Positions 34,209-46,559 are shown, counted from the first letter of the stretch. The stretch: 64,000 nucleotides of DNA from Gordionus sp. m RMFG-2023 (GCF_954871325.1 NC_088778.1:10363882-10427881), one strand, 5' to 3'. A program made the numbers and translations. Notes: generated by a model from the sequence alone, not told the origin.

Positions 34209-36442
34209 CAGTGGCGCATTTAGGATTTAACCAAGGAGACTAGTTATTCGAATTTTTTTTAAATGCCGCCTTCGGGAGTTCAGCCTAGGGAAAATTCTGA
34301 TAAGGCTTTTTTGATTTGGTTATATTTATTTTGCTTTTTCAAAATGTATAATATCTTTATTATAAGTTAAAGTTGGCTGAACAACTGGATGCACTAGCTC
34401 AAAAACATAATGCTAATATCATGCTTTAATTATGGCTGGGGTGTATTTTAATTTTTTTAAATATACACGGGCCGGGTCTGAATTTTGTTTTAAAAAATTA
34501 CCCGGGCCGGGTCGTATATTTTAAAACTAAATATTTTAAAACGCCATTATTAGCTAAAAAATAAATAAAATATATTTTTTAAAAATTCGGGCCGGGCCAA
34601 AAAATTTTAAGATATGGATGGGGCTGTGCAAATGGTACCTCTAGGTCTCTCTGATATTAATCAAAAGAACAAATTATTAATTATAAAATTTTGGCCAACC
34701 TTACGATTAAAAAGCGACTGAAACATTTATCCCGAAAATTTTATCAAAGTTTTGTGCTTACGTAAGGAAAATTAAATATATATCATTTTAATTCATTTGG
34801 TAGATAGATATAGATAATTAGTGATTTATCTGAATCGGGCCTAATTCAGGCCCTATCTCGAACGAATTTTTTTCTATTTGTCCCGAAAAGCCCGACTCAC
34901 TAAAAATTGTTTATCGGCAATAAAAAAAATATTCTATAAATATAAAATATTGGCACCTTGCTTCTTGCAGGAATTTTAAAATATATCAATTTATTTCACA
35001 AATTGAATGATATTATATATAGAAATAACCTGGCCGGAAATTTTTAAAAAATATTATACCCGACCCAGCGAAGATAATTGTAATTATAGGAACAGTGTGG
35101 TTAAACGCTACTTTTAAAAAGGGGCGGCTTATTTTCCAAAAAATGGCAGCCGTTATTTGCCAAAAAAGGTAGCATGCTACCACCATTTACCATAGCGCCT
35201 TATTAGCTACCGCTACTTTAAAAAATATTTACTAATATAATAAATCATTTTTATTTTTTTGTTTCTAATGTATTTTATTTTCGTATATAAAATAAATCAA
35301 CATTTATTTATAAATGACAAAAGATCTTCAAACCAGGAGATAGCTTTACTAAGGTCTATGAAAGCTAGATTTTTGACTATGTTCATTTGTTGAATAGTTT
35401 CAATTATAAAGTTTAAAATGACTTTATCTATCAATGCCCGAGAAACTGCACTAGCAGTATCCATTAGTTTTGTTTAAACTAAAGATGTAATTCTAGGCTC
35501 AAACTAAAATTATTGAGATATTTTTCAATCTCTATCAAACAATTTGCATGAGCTTTCTAAAAAATAAAAATATGATTAGAATTTAAAAATAAAAATTGCC
35601 TTTAGATGTTTTTGAAGGTTATAACTGCTCGAATTATTATAAAATATTACTTTTTTATAATTTAAATATGAATTTATAGCCCCCTTTTGATTTTTCAATA
35701 ATTTTGAAATTTTGGAAAAAGAATCTTATTAAAGTTCTCATTTCATTTTCTTCTTGTGAAACTCCCATTTCATTTATATTCTCACCTGAATCTGTCTCAC
35801 ACGGACTTATTACCTCGATATTCATTTGTTTGACAATTTCAATATTCTAATTAAATAATAAAATATATAATCATAATTCATAATGAAAAATATTTTAATT
35901 TTCGTGTTTAAGGTTATATTTTTAAAATTAGCTATATCATGCCAACCCAAGGTTCCCGTTCTAAATCGCTAAAACAAAAATCGCTAAAAATTGGGAATGG
36001 CTTATATCTCCTTTCTTCCATTTTAGCGATTTTTTTTAAATTTTCAATTTAAATACAAGTATTTAATCCCCTAGTATCTATTAATATTAATTTCAAATTT
36101 ACTTTAAAAATTTTCTAGGAAATATAAGCCATGTTCCCAATTTTTAGCGATTTAGAACCTATCCTTAACCCAATGCTTATTTTTAAAAAAAGCGCACTAT
36201 AGCTCTGTATAGGCACTGCACTGAATATCTGGGTGTGCTAATATATAATGCTTGATTAGTAATTACTATCATCAATCAGTTTTTTTAATTAATAAACAGA
36301 AACCAATTGTTTTTTTTCTATCGTCGGACAGACAGGTTAGAAAAATTTTGAATAATGGACCAGCGTACATTTTTGGGTTAAAAGCTCACCCATTGTAGAC
36401 CCTTAGGAAGTTTATCTCCAAACTCTCTCGTCTACGCCACTA
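34209..36442. repeat. hAT-like repeat, CAGTGGCGCA ... TACGCCACTA ends
   Basis: The termini are inverted. Inner blocks (GTTGGCTGAACAA, TTGGCCAACCTTACGATTAA) match the copy at 21885. On the - strand at about 35330-35500, LIDKVILNFIIETIQQMNIV with LAFIDLSKAISWFED resembles the entry to the hAT catalytic domain of BED-type proteins. A GC-rich MITE (34430-34660) is inserted. The flanking octamers (GGCTTACT / TGCTCGCC) agree only in part, so the exact bounds are uncertain. Confidence 0.6.
34430..34660. repeat. GC-rich MITE, CCGG-block family (copy 4)
   Basis: CGGGCCGGG blocks alternate with AT spacers. The right end reads GGTACCTCTAGGTCTCTCTGA. The left end is blurred. Confidence 0.5.
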
Positions 36443-36701
36443 TGCTCGCCTAATAATTGTGAAAATTGCAATTTTTACTTTACTATAAATATTTATTTAT
36501 GTTAAATAAAAAGCTTTAACTTATATGAATTTATATTTTTTATAATTAATATAAAAATAAAACTATCCATTAAAAAAAATAATAAAACTAAAAAACTTCA
36601 TTATTTACCAAATAATATTTTTGCTTACGAAATTAAATGTATCTTTTCTTTTATATATAAAAAAAAATGGGTATATAAATTAAGCAATGCACTTAAAATC
36701 A
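36443..36701. other. AT-rich sequence, nothing recognised
   Basis: No supported feature. Confidence 0.4.
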
Positions 36702-37083
36702 GTGGCATAACTAGGATGGGGCACGTTGGAGCTTGAGGACCAGCAAATAAATTTCCTTTGGCGTTCAAGCTCAGGCACCTTGAGACAAAAAATGCAAATG
36801 TTGTGATAATATCATATGAAAATATCATTCATTCATTTATTTCAAAATTAAACGTTATCCAAACCAAAAATTATTACCATTTTTTAACTAAGTTTAAAAT
36901 AATTATAATATATATTAATCGATTTGTTTTCGCAAATCATTTTATGTATCATAGTTCTTTATATCTTAAAACTCGAGATAAACCAGAGAAAGAATCATCA
37001 AAAGAAAGTAATATAAATATATTTTTCTAATTTATTATCCTTTGAAGCAATTAATATCTTTTTTTTGAATATTTATTGATTAC
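36702..37083. repeat. hAT-like terminus (CAGTGGCATAACTAGG), cut by the assembly gap
   Basis: It begins CAGTGGCATAACTAGGATGG, the same style of end as 21885 and 34209, and runs into the N gap without a partner end. Confidence 0.5.
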
Positions 37084-37093
37084 NNNNNNNNNN
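37084..37093. other. assembly gap (10 N)
   Basis: Exactly ten N. Together with the gap at 23362 it delimits a contig of about 13.7 kb that contains the orphan acetyltransferase exon. Confidence 0.98.
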
Positions 37094-37266
37094 ATGCTAA
37101 TTTGGTGAGTGGAGGGCACTATGTTTTTGGGAAAAACATTAAGTGTTTAAATAAAGATAGACTGGTTTAAAACATTTATTTTTATTTTCTTATGCTTATG
37201 TTAAGTTTTGTACAATAATATTTGTAATTTTTTCATAACAACATTTTTTCCCCCATTTAACTCTTA

Positions 37267-38671
37267 TAGTGCGCACAAATTGAGTGTTTGCGTTTTGCCG
37301 TACTTTTTTTTATTGAAGCGGCGTTTTTAAATTATTTATAATTTTGTAAATAAATGGAGTTTATTAGTATGGATCAGGAAAAGATATTAGCATTATATTT
37401 ATTGACAGAACATAAAAGAATGAGGAAAACCATCTCAAATATGACAATTATTCTTTGAGTTTATTACACTTAATTATCCTATATTTCATAAATGATATTT
37501 AATAGCTGGTATGTCCCTTTCAATTATGTTGCATACATAGTTAAATCAGTAGGCAGGGCAATTTGGAATGCTGCCAAAGATATTTACATGCTAATGCCTT
37601 CAAGAAAGGATTGGGGAAGAGTACATTAAATTTATATATTCTAATAATTTAATATATAATTACTTAGATTTCCCGAGAGTTCCTGGTCTATTTATGGTTC
37701 CCCAATTGTAATGTTGACTTGGATGGGAAACATATTTATATAAAATATCCTCCCAATAGTAGATCTCAATTTTTTTGTTACAAACATAGATTTACAATAG
37801 TTTTGTTGGCCTTAACAGACATAAATAGATAATTTGCTACATAATATAATAAGCAATGATGGAATAGGTGCGCAAACATTTTGGTACCTTATATTTTCTA
37901 TATATGTAAAAGATACAATGTCAAATCTGACCACTAGACCATTCTCTATTGTCATAGACAGAGAAAACAATTCATCAACAATTGAATCAAGAATTTTAAG
38001 AGACAAATTTAAAAAATTTTTAAATTTTTAATTATTTTTTTATATATCATTGTTATAAATAATGAATTGTATCAAATATGTAATTGATTATTGTTATTAT
38101 TTAGAATATTACCTAATAAATAATTTATATAATAAAATAGAATTGTGTTTAAATTTTTAAATCTTTATTCTGATCACCTTATAATTTAAAATCCCTGAAT
38201 TTATGACAAAAAATTTAATAAAAAACTGAAGTTAATGAGTTATTTATTAATTATATTAAAATTTCTATATTATTCATAGTACTTTTATTTTTATTAGTAA
38301 GTATTTATATTTAAATAAATCTAATTTTTCAATCTTTATTAATAAATTTGGACACTATTTACTAAATAAAAACTTTATAAATATTTATTTTAAATAGTAA
38401 AAGATATCTAATAACAAATTTGGATATTAGATTAAAATTTTATTTAGGAATAAAAATAAATACAATAAAATCATATATATTTAAAAATAATATATATAAA
38501 CATAATTTATTCATTAATGCTATTAGATATTTCAAGAGCAGTTTGACCATTTTCTATTGATTGTTCTATTGGTTGAATGTAATTATTCATTGTGATGGAA
38601 AACGAATGCATTCGAAATGCATTAGTTGCGTTTGCAACGCATCGTTTGAAACGCTCAATTTGTGCGCACTA
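37267..38671 (+). mobile_element. PIF/Harbinger transposon, internally shortened
   Basis: Inverted termini TAGTGCGCACAAATTGAG / CTCAATTTGTGCGCACTA are flanked by TTA on both sides (37264-37266 and 38672-38674), the usual 3-bp Harbinger target. On the + strand MDQEKILALYLLTEHKRMRK starts near 37370. Near 37540-37830 AIWNAAKDIYMLMPSRKDW precedes NVDLDGKHIYIKYPPNSRSQ and HRFTIVLLALTD. These are the pre-catalytic helix, the DGKH motif with the first catalytic Asp, and the second strand. The later catalytic region and the Myb-like second gene are missing, and frames change, so it is inactive. Confidence 0.88.
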
Positions 38672-38879
38672 TTATGATAGTTTTTTTATATGTCCAGTCA
38701 GGCCCGTGGATAATAAAACTTTTTAAGAAATATTATTGTTTTTTAAAAATATCAAGCATAAATTTATTAGGACTAATAAATATTTCTAATACACAATTTT
38801 AAATTTATGTGAATTATAAAAAAATTATATGTAACGAATCACTTAAATGACCCAAAATAGAAATTTGAAATTTTGCCTT

Positions 38880-39990
38880 TACACGAAAAGTTTCTTAGGA
38901 ATAATTACATTAAAATCCAATCTTCGTTGTGATTGAGCTAATTTTTTAATTATCTCATCCTTGCTTGTCGTCAAATGCCTATGAATATTCAAAAGATCCA
39001 AACCTTTCAATCTACTTTCAGAAGTTGTACTTCTTGGTATGTTTTTCAGAGACCTGCAGGCCCGGCCCCCGGACTGGACAGCATTTAATTTTTTTAAATA
39101 TACCCGGGCCGGGCCCGAAATTTATTTAAAAAAACACTCAAGTCGGGCCTGAAAATTTCATTTTAAAAAAGCGGCCGGGCCTGCAATTTTTTTAAAAAAG
39201 CCGAGTCGAGCCTAAAATTTTTTTAAAAAACCGGGCCAAGCCTGAAATTTTTTTAAAAAAACCCAGGCCGGGCCGTAAAAAATCTTTAAAAAAATCCTGG
39301 CCGTGCCCTGCAAATGGTACTTCTGCAGGCCTCTGTTATTCTTCTTAAAAACAGAGAATGTTCTCTCATTAGTTTACTAATGGGAAGAGTTTATAAACCC
39401 TTTTAATACATTGGGAATTTAATCTAAAATGTGTTTGAAATAATGCAGAGCATCCATAGCATTTTTTGGGACTATATCAACCATTGTTAATCTTATAAAC
39501 AAAGTTATTCAGCTAGTAAGGCATCATAAAATACTTTAACATCTTCATAATAAAAATCTAACAAATATTTTTTTTCTATCACCATCTGAAAAAGGTTGGG
39601 AAGGCTTTTGTGGAAGTAATATTTGCAGATTAGTAAGTGCTGCATGATGAATTAAAAATTCATTTATTTGGGTTAAAATTCATTTATTTGGGTTATAAAT
39701 GTATCTGTATTTAAGATATACTCTTCTACTGATCCTATATTAATGTTTTAACGATGAGCTTGCCTTGCTACAAGTCGAGGGAGACAAATATTAAACACGT
39801 ATAGCTCAGCTTTTGACTCAACAATAAAATATGAAATTCTAGGAAATATTTCTTTCAGGCCATTGTGATATTTCAATAATAGCAAATAATTGGCTCTTCT
39901 AACTCCTTAAAAGCTGTTACTGCTTGATGGCAGAGACTCTATCTCGTTGGACAAGGTTGCAATTTCTTTTTCCCTGTTGAACAAGAAGTT
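38880..39990 (-). mobile_element. hAT transposase fossil with an inserted MITE
   Basis: On the - strand, in order: ARQAHR and GSVEEYILNTDTFITQINEF near 39690-39790, ENSLFS/ERTFSVFKK near 39340-39375, then, past a 289-bp insertion, NIPRSTTSESRLKGLDLLNI and DEIIKKLAQSQRRLDFNVI down to about 38885. The last blocks are the hAT dimerisation domain (ERxFSxLKxIKxxLRSxMxxxRLxGLxLLxIH). Several stops and frame shifts make it a pseudogene. Confidence 0.8.
39047..39335. repeat. GC-rich MITE, CCGG-block family (copy 5), inside hAT coding sequence
   Basis: The cleanest copy of the family: ends CAGAGACCTGCAGG and CTGCAGGCCTCTG. The interior has seven or so units of GGCCGGGCCTG with ATTTTTTTAAAAA, about 30 bp apart. 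It interrupts a hAT dimerisation domain, which fixes both of its borders independently of its ends. Confidence 0.85.
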
Positions 39991-40228
39991 TCAGAAATAA
40001 TAATTATTTGACTAGAAATTTGAAAATGGTAGATAAATAAATACTACGCCACTAAAAATTTGAAAATAATAAGTATATATTACGCCGGAAAACTTAAAAT
40101 CGAAATTAATTGATAAAATAACTTAGTAGATAAATGTGATAATAAATGTAATTAAATATATATTTAATATGAGATACGAATAAATATTAACAAATATAAA
40201 TTAATATAAACAATATTATTTTTGAAAA

Positions 40229-40310
40229 ATATATCCGGCATCTGCATTTTTTGGCTTTGGGGGGGGGGGGGGGATTTGTTTCCCTGCCCCCCCCTTTGTG
40301 TTTTCTTTTT
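40229..40310. repeat. poly-G / poly-C cluster
   Basis: A G-run of about 17 is followed within 15 bp by CCCTGCCCCCCCCC. Such runs in this window usually sit just inside hAT-like termini. The element itself is not recognised here. Confidence 0.6.
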
Positions 40311-40979
40311 GTTATAATTTTTCTGAATCTTAAGAATATTTTTGTAATAATTTATATATCCATAACCACGAGAGCATCTGGAATCTCATATATAATTACC
40401 CCCTAAAGATTTAAATAGGTGCTAGCTTTGGAAGCGATTATATTGGATAAACCTGACACAGTTCTTATTTTCAAAAAGTTTTTTTCTCACTTTGCTCCAA
40501 ATTAATTTTAATCCATTATTTTCCTTTTATTTTTCTCATAAAAGGAACCTCATTTTATGTTTACAATCATCATATTTATTTTTTTTTAATTATTTCTTTA
40601 GAGTCAATTATTTTATAAATTCAATAAAAGTCTATAAAAAAAATTGTTTCTGGTTTATTAAATTTTCTGGTTAAAACAGTCTTGATTATTATTAAGTAAT
40701 AACCTAAGTTAAAAATTATAGTACTTAGGCTCACAGTGACTGTCCAGAAAGGTTTCAATCCCACCCACTATGCTAACTCAAACTGATGCTCTTCCACCTG
40801 GAAGTGAAACCCTACTTCAGTATATAATATAATATTGTCCTTCTAAAATCATTCATATTATGGTTAGATTTTTTTCAACTCCTTTAATTTCAGTCACTCA
40901 TGCTTTTATTTCATTCACCATGTCCTCCATTTAGTTTAAGCTACAGTCTATGATAATTATATCTTTCCCAATTTTATTT
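40311..40979. other. no gene recognised; tRNA B-box-like sequence
   Basis: A GC-richer block at 40720-40820 contains GGTTTCAATCCCACCC, which resembles an RNA polymerase III B box, but no A box or cloverleaf can be drawn. It could be the head of a worn SINE. Confidence 0.3.
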
Positions 40980-41195
40980 GACTAAATAAAATTTAAAGGT
41001 TGTTTTACATTTGCATTGTTTTAAAAAAAAATTATTTAGAAAATATTATTAATGTAAAACAAATATACATAAAATAACAAAAAAAAAAGAAAAGTAAAAA
41101 GACGGATCGGTTTTTACAGGTATCGGCCCGGTCCGATATTTTGGAAAACTCTAAATATGGTGCCAATCCGATATTTAATATCGGCACAGCCCTAA
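40980..41195. repeat. hAT-like repeat end, ATCGGCACAGCCCT family
   Basis: Homologous to 53470-53693 (shared ACTAAATAAAATTTAA, ATACATAAAATAACAAAA, ACAGGTATCGGCCCG and CCGATATTT blocks). It keeps only the right end. The complete copy is the one nested in the Ginger1-like element. Confidence 0.75.
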
Positions 41196-41401
41196 TCAAT
41201 GCCCCCATGATGACTTCATTATTCACATGCTCTTATATATCCATATCCATCTAAGCTGTCTCATTTCTTTCTGTTACACCCATAAATTTTACCTCTGATT
41301 TTTGCACAGCCCTGCATAAACTTCAAACAATAAAGCTGGCCTAATGATTGTTGATTATGTTTTGTTCTTAAGATGTAATCTTGTAACTTTTACCTAACAG
41401 G

Positions 41402-41603
41402 TTGTTGTTAAAAAACGCGATTTGGGTCGATTTTAAAAAACAGCCCGATAGCCAAAATAATATTGTATAAGCCTCACGATTTGGAGAAGCCCAAACTTTT
41501 CTGCCATCTATGAAAAATCACCAGGCTTACACAATATTATTTTGAATATAATCTTAATCGGGCCTTTTTTAAAAATAGACCCGAATAGGGCCTTGCAACA
41601 CTA
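41402..41603. repeat. hAT MITE, 202 bp
   Basis: Hairpin-like: the left half GGGTCGATTTTAAAAAACAG pairs with TTTTTAAAAATAGACCCG on the right. The flanks are CTAACAGG / CTAACAAG (41394-41401 and 41604-41611), 7 of 8 alike. It is related to the MITE at 13445-13616. Confidence 0.75.
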
Positions 41604-41611
41604 CTAACAAG

Positions 41612-44101
41612 ATTCTGCCCATAACTCTCCTATTTTCAGACGATTTTAGTCCATTCATGTAGACCCCCATTTGATTTCATTTTACAAAGTTTACCCACAT
41701 TAGTTGTGCAGATTTGATGGGAAACTTTCCCATATTTTATTTATTTATTTACAAATTAATAATTTTTGCAGGTTAATTAATATATAAATATTTTTTATCA
41801 AATCTGCTTAACACTGTATTTGAGTTGACCTCTTGCAGTTTTAACCTACGTTCAGGTAACGTTCTCCTCTATACACCTTCTATCCCAAATTTTTACACCT
41901 CTTGTTAATTTAATTGTAAATAATATATGGAATAAAGCTATCATTAAATAAATAAAAAAATTATGAATTTGAGATTTTCCTTTTTTTGGATTGTTATTAC
42001 TTATTTACCAGGCAATTAGCTAAATTTTCTACAGGGGGTGGGGTTAATTTTTTTAGAATATTAAAACGATTTTTTTTTAAATTAAAAATTGATGAACTAT
42101 TCATCAAACAAAATTTAAAACTAATCATATTTTAAAAATTTCGAACACAATAAATAAAATACAAAATTAGATGTATATCATGGCTCCGCAGACATCGAAA
42201 TATTAAGCCTAGCCGCCATAGGTTTTAAGGAAAAGTTCTATCATTTATACATGTTTATTAGTATTTTTGCCAAAATATACAATCATTTAAATATATTTGA
42301 AGAATACTAAATTATATTTTAAAGTAAAAGATTTCTTAGCGTTTCTTGGAAGATTATCTACTAAAATTAATTTTTTACTAATTAGACCTGGTCAAAAACG
42401 AATAAGAATCAAATAGTTATTATTCGTATTTTATTCATTTATCCTTATTTGTATGAAATGCATTTTTAATATTTTTTATTGCATTATTATATAAAAAGGA
42501 AATATTTTAGCTAATTCAGATAACAGATAAAAAAAGTATCTGACTTTTAATTTATTTCTCAACGAATATTTTTTTTGCAGGTGTATTTTGCAAATGCAAT
42601 TTTAGAGTGTTGGAATATAATGACTAGATAAATCAAGATAATTTATAATCTACTTTTAACTCTATATTATTTTTAAAGAGTTTTAATTTGTTTTATGAAT
42701 AAAAAAAGTTGATGATTTAGGTTTAAAAAAACGATTTTCTGCTAGGGCGTAAACGAAAAGGAGTCTATTATATTGATTGAAAAGAGGAGATTATGTTATT
42801 ACTTTATATTTTATAATGCTCTTGCAATAATTTAAGTATTACGTTGTGACCGTGTAAAGTTTTTCTTATTCGATTGTTAAAATTTTCCACCACAATGATT
42901 TCGAGTAATCCCAACTTTATTTCAATCCAATAAATTTATAATCAACCAAAAAAGAAACAAACAATAATTTTATAATAATCATCGAAAAAAATTAATTGTT
43001 AAAAAAATTAATTAAAATAAAGATGAATTCAAAAAAGAAATGAATTGATAATTTACAATTTTCGCTTCCCTTTTATAGGGAAGCAATAATCATCACAAAT
43101 AAATAATTAAACCCCATCATCATAATGACTTTACAATAATTAACTTTTATAAATCTAAAAATAAAATGTTAACGCGATTAAACTAAAACATAAAATTATA
43201 AAAATAACAATGACTCACCAATTTAACTAAAACATAAAATTATAAAAATAAAATGACTCATCAAATGCAATACATACTGACTTTACCAAAATCAAATTTC
43301 ACAAGTCTCCCAATTATGACATTAAGTACCCATTTTTGTTGCTGTTTTTATGTTTTTCCCATATGTCCCCTCTTTTTGAGATGACTTTTGTTAACTATAT
43401 CATCAAGATCAATTAATTCATCGCATCGCTCATTATATAATCCATAATTATGCCAGATTTGTTATGAAATAATTTATCAAGGAATAAATATTAAAAAATA
43501 AGTTAAAATTTTTATTTATTAATTTATACCATTATTAGGGCTCGAAAAATGATATGACGGGGGCAGTGCATACCATGTCCAAAATATAGGAAAAATTTGC
43601 TACGCCTTTATAAAGAGCATGGGGTGCCCTTTGTAACTTTTATTGAATATAAGTGTTTTAACATTTTTTAATTATTATTATGAAATAAAAATTATATATA
43701 TTATAAACAAATGAGATAATATGAATGAATTTACATTTTTAGTGAGGCATAGGCAATTCTTTTCTAATATTTTACCTAATAAAATACAATAGCTTCAAAT
43801 TTTTTGTTTTGAAATATTGACCCAAACTAGCAAGAATCTAGCAAATAGTATGCAATTTGTGTGTACTTATTTATTAAATTTTACAATGTGATTTATAACA
43901 ACTTTTTTGGTATTTATTTTCAAATATCTATTTGGTGACTATTAATTATATTTACAATATATTAAAAATTCTAAAGGCCAACTCATATGCCAATATTAAA
44001 AATCAGATGGGGACCATTATTAACGGTTTTTAAAAAGTCGAATTGGGCCAATATTTTAAGAAACCGATCCGATATTATCATTATTTTTGGTTTTATAAGT
44101 A
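41612..44101. other. mostly unrecognised DNA with a possible terminal exon
   Basis: No transposon termini are seen for about 2.4 kb. On the - strand, 43455-43340 is open and non-repetitive: RCDELIDLDDIVNKSHLKKR followed by GHMGKT and a stop near 43345, with an AG just before the Arg codon. I know no family match. A short duplicated unit (AACATAAAATTATAAAAATA) lies at 43190-43260. Near 43970-44100 there is a fragment of a CCGATCCGATATT-type repeat. Confidence 0.3.
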
Positions 44102-46030
44102 CTAGTAGATAGCCCGTCAAAAATGACGGGGAATGAGATTTTTCCTCTAACCTTTATTATAGGTTTTACCTGTTATTTGGAAATAATATCCAATTTTTAT
44201 TCTTTTTTCCCCCTTCAAGCCAGGTTCTAAATACTAGTGTTGTTAAACGGCTCGTTTTGAGCCGATTTCTAAAGACTAACTCAATATTCCATCCAGAAAA
44301 ATATTACACAAACCTGAAGATTTTGCTCATAGAAGGAACAAAGGTTTAGACATATATTGACGAAATCTCGAGGTTTAGGCATAATTTTTCTGGCTAAAAT
44401 ATTGAGTTAGCCGTTTTAAAAAATCAGCTCAAAATGAGCCGTTTAACAACACTACTAAATACTATGGTTTGAGTAAAAATATATTTAAAACTTTTACTTG
44501 ATAATGCCAATATTATTTGTTAAATATTACTGATCACTTATACCTAATATTTAATATTAAAAAAAATTCCCAGGCAAAGTACAAAGCAATAATAATTTTA
44601 AAAAATTCTTCCAAGCCCAATGAAAGATCATAATAATTTTGGTAGTTGACTGAAATAAAACATTTAAATAATCATAATGAATTTAAAAATACAATCAAAA
44701 TCAAATTTTCATGGGCCTTAGTTTTTTGGTCAGGCCGAGCCCAGGCCTGCAAAAAAATTTGCTTTAGGCCAATGTCTGACCCATAGTTAATAATAAAAAA
44801 TTCTCAAGCATCCAAGCTCATAATAATTTTGAAAAATTTTTCCCAAGCCCAGCCCAATATAATTTATAAAAATATTTTCCAAGCCCAGCCCAACCTATAA
44901 TAATTTTATAAAATAAATTTCTCAAGCCTGGCCAACCCATAGTAATTTTCAAAAATTTTTTCCTAATCTGGAGATAGGTAAATCTCTAAAAACCATATCT
45001 ATTTTTTATTCTATTTTAACCCATCTCACCCCTACTTCAGATAAAGACCAACCCATTAAGACTGAGAGTGAATACTATTCTTTTGAATAAAAATACATTA
45101 AAATTAACTTTTACCTGAGGGCCATATAAATATTCTGTGTTAAATATTAAACCTATGCCTATTATTAAAAAATTTTCTAGCTAGGTCCACACACTTGAGA
45201 AAATTTTCTCAAACCCGCCAAAGACCATAATAATTTTGATAGTTGAGAACTGAAATAAAATATATAAAAAGTCACAATGCATTTAAAAATACAGTCAGAA
45301 TATGAAAATTGCATGGGCCTTGGTTTTGATCAGGCTTCAGGCCAATTTCTAGCCCATATTTAAAATTAAAAAATTTTCAGGAATCTTTGAAAAATGTTTC
45401 TCAAGCTACGTCCAAGTCCATATTAATTGTGAAAACTATTTCCCAAGCCCAGGAAAACCCAGAATAATTTATTTTTTCCTTAGATTTAGGCCTGATGTAA
45501 GGGGTTTATAAAAATTAAATTCTAATATGTTCCTTTTTTTTGCCATTTTATATTATTGGTAAAATTTTTCAAAATTATTATCAAATGAAGGGTAAATATC
45601 TGATTTACTTATCATTCTACTGGTTAGCTCCTAGTATTTATTTGAAATTCATGAATACATATTTAAGTACCATGCTGAAAATATGTTTATCCTAATTTAA
45701 ATTTTAAACAAACCACCACCTTTTTCAAATGATTTATTACTTGGTTACAAAATATAATAAATTTAAGAAATTGTTATTAAATTACAATAAAAAATAAAAA
45801 GATATTCTAAGTTAACAAATAATAGGACTTATCATAGTCAAATTATATATAAGTAAAACAAAAAGGTTATACATTTAATCAAAAATAATAAGCTATGAAG
45901 AACATACATTCTACAATTATGAAGCTATTAGAAAATGTACACCACTATAGTATGCATGAAAGGCCAAATTTTCAGAAAAGATAAGAGAGATGCAAATATT
46001 TACTTATGCATAAAAATTACCTAATTAAAT
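44102..46030 (-). mobile_element. non-autonomous Helitron (copy 2), 5' end missing
   Basis: The same hairpin CCCGTCATTTTTGACGGG and CTAG terminus as copy 1 are found at the low-coordinate end (CTAG at 44102-44105, next to a T on the - strand). Homology to copy 1 runs to about 46030, then stops at a Harbinger fragment, so the 5' TC end is lost. A 220-bp hAT MITE (44235-44454) is inserted. Copy 1 shows the empty site. Confidence 0.83.
44235..44454. repeat. hAT MITE, 220 bp, inside Helitron copy 2
   Basis: Inverted ends TAGTGTTGTTAAACGG / CCGTTTAACAACACTA and a perfect 8-bp duplication CTAAATAC (44227-44234 and 44455-44462). Copy 1 of the Helitron, near 19602-19612, has the equivalent site without the insert. 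Confidence 0.92.
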
Positions 46031-46039
46031 CAATTGATT

Positions 46040-46545
46040 TAAAAGATCTAATTTTGCAGGACTATTTATTTTTATGTGCTTACCATCTAATGAGCCAAGG
46101 CAGTTTGGAAATCCATTTTTCTCAAAATATAAAATGTTTTATTTTCTAACTCTAAAATAATTAAAAATTATTTATTAATATTAAAAATTTACTTTGATAT
46201 AAACTACAATTTCTGAAAGTGCCATCATCACATCTATATATTTAAATTTGTAATTGCTATCAGCTAAACCAAGCAATAGATTGAAGAAATTCGCCATATT
46301 ACAAATCACATGGGAATTACCATTTGCTTAAAATTGCTATGATGATCATCATTGGACAAATATTTTATAAAAGAACACTATTGGTTAAATTTGATTGACG
46401 TTTTTCGAGGATTATTATATAAGATATTATTTTTGCAACAAGAAAGGGATTTTAAAATATTTAACAAGTCACCGTCAGTCATTGCCCATATTTTAAATAA
46501 GATGATTATTTGGGGGAATTTAACAATACCAAAATACACCTAGTC
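46040..46545. mobile_element. scrambled PIF/Harbinger transposase pieces
   Basis: On the - strand, EKNGFPNCLGSLDGKHIKIN (46140-46080) is the DGKH catalytic block, and LLGLADSNYKFKYIDVMMAL (46290-46220) is the block that should follow it. Here it lies upstream of it. On the + strand at 46352-46540, QERDFKIFNKSPSVIAHILN resembles the N-terminal part. The order and strands are mixed, so the copy has been rearranged and not only mutated. Confidence 0.65.
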
Positions 46546-46559
46546 ATTCTTTAAAATGC

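Noticed and set aside
21885-37083. Joining the hAT-like ends at 21885 and 36702 by flipping the middle contig
   Set aside because: The ends would then face each other, but the flanking octamers (GAAAGGAT and ATTTTAAG) do not match, so this gives no support for the flip.
40730-40790. Possible tRNA gene (GGTTTCAATCCCACCC)
   Set aside because: Only a B-box-like motif. There is no A box at the right distance and no cloverleaf on either strand.
41032-41226. Short - strand open frame
   Set aside because: It lies in the ATCGGCACAGCCCT repeat, which occurs again at 53470-53693.
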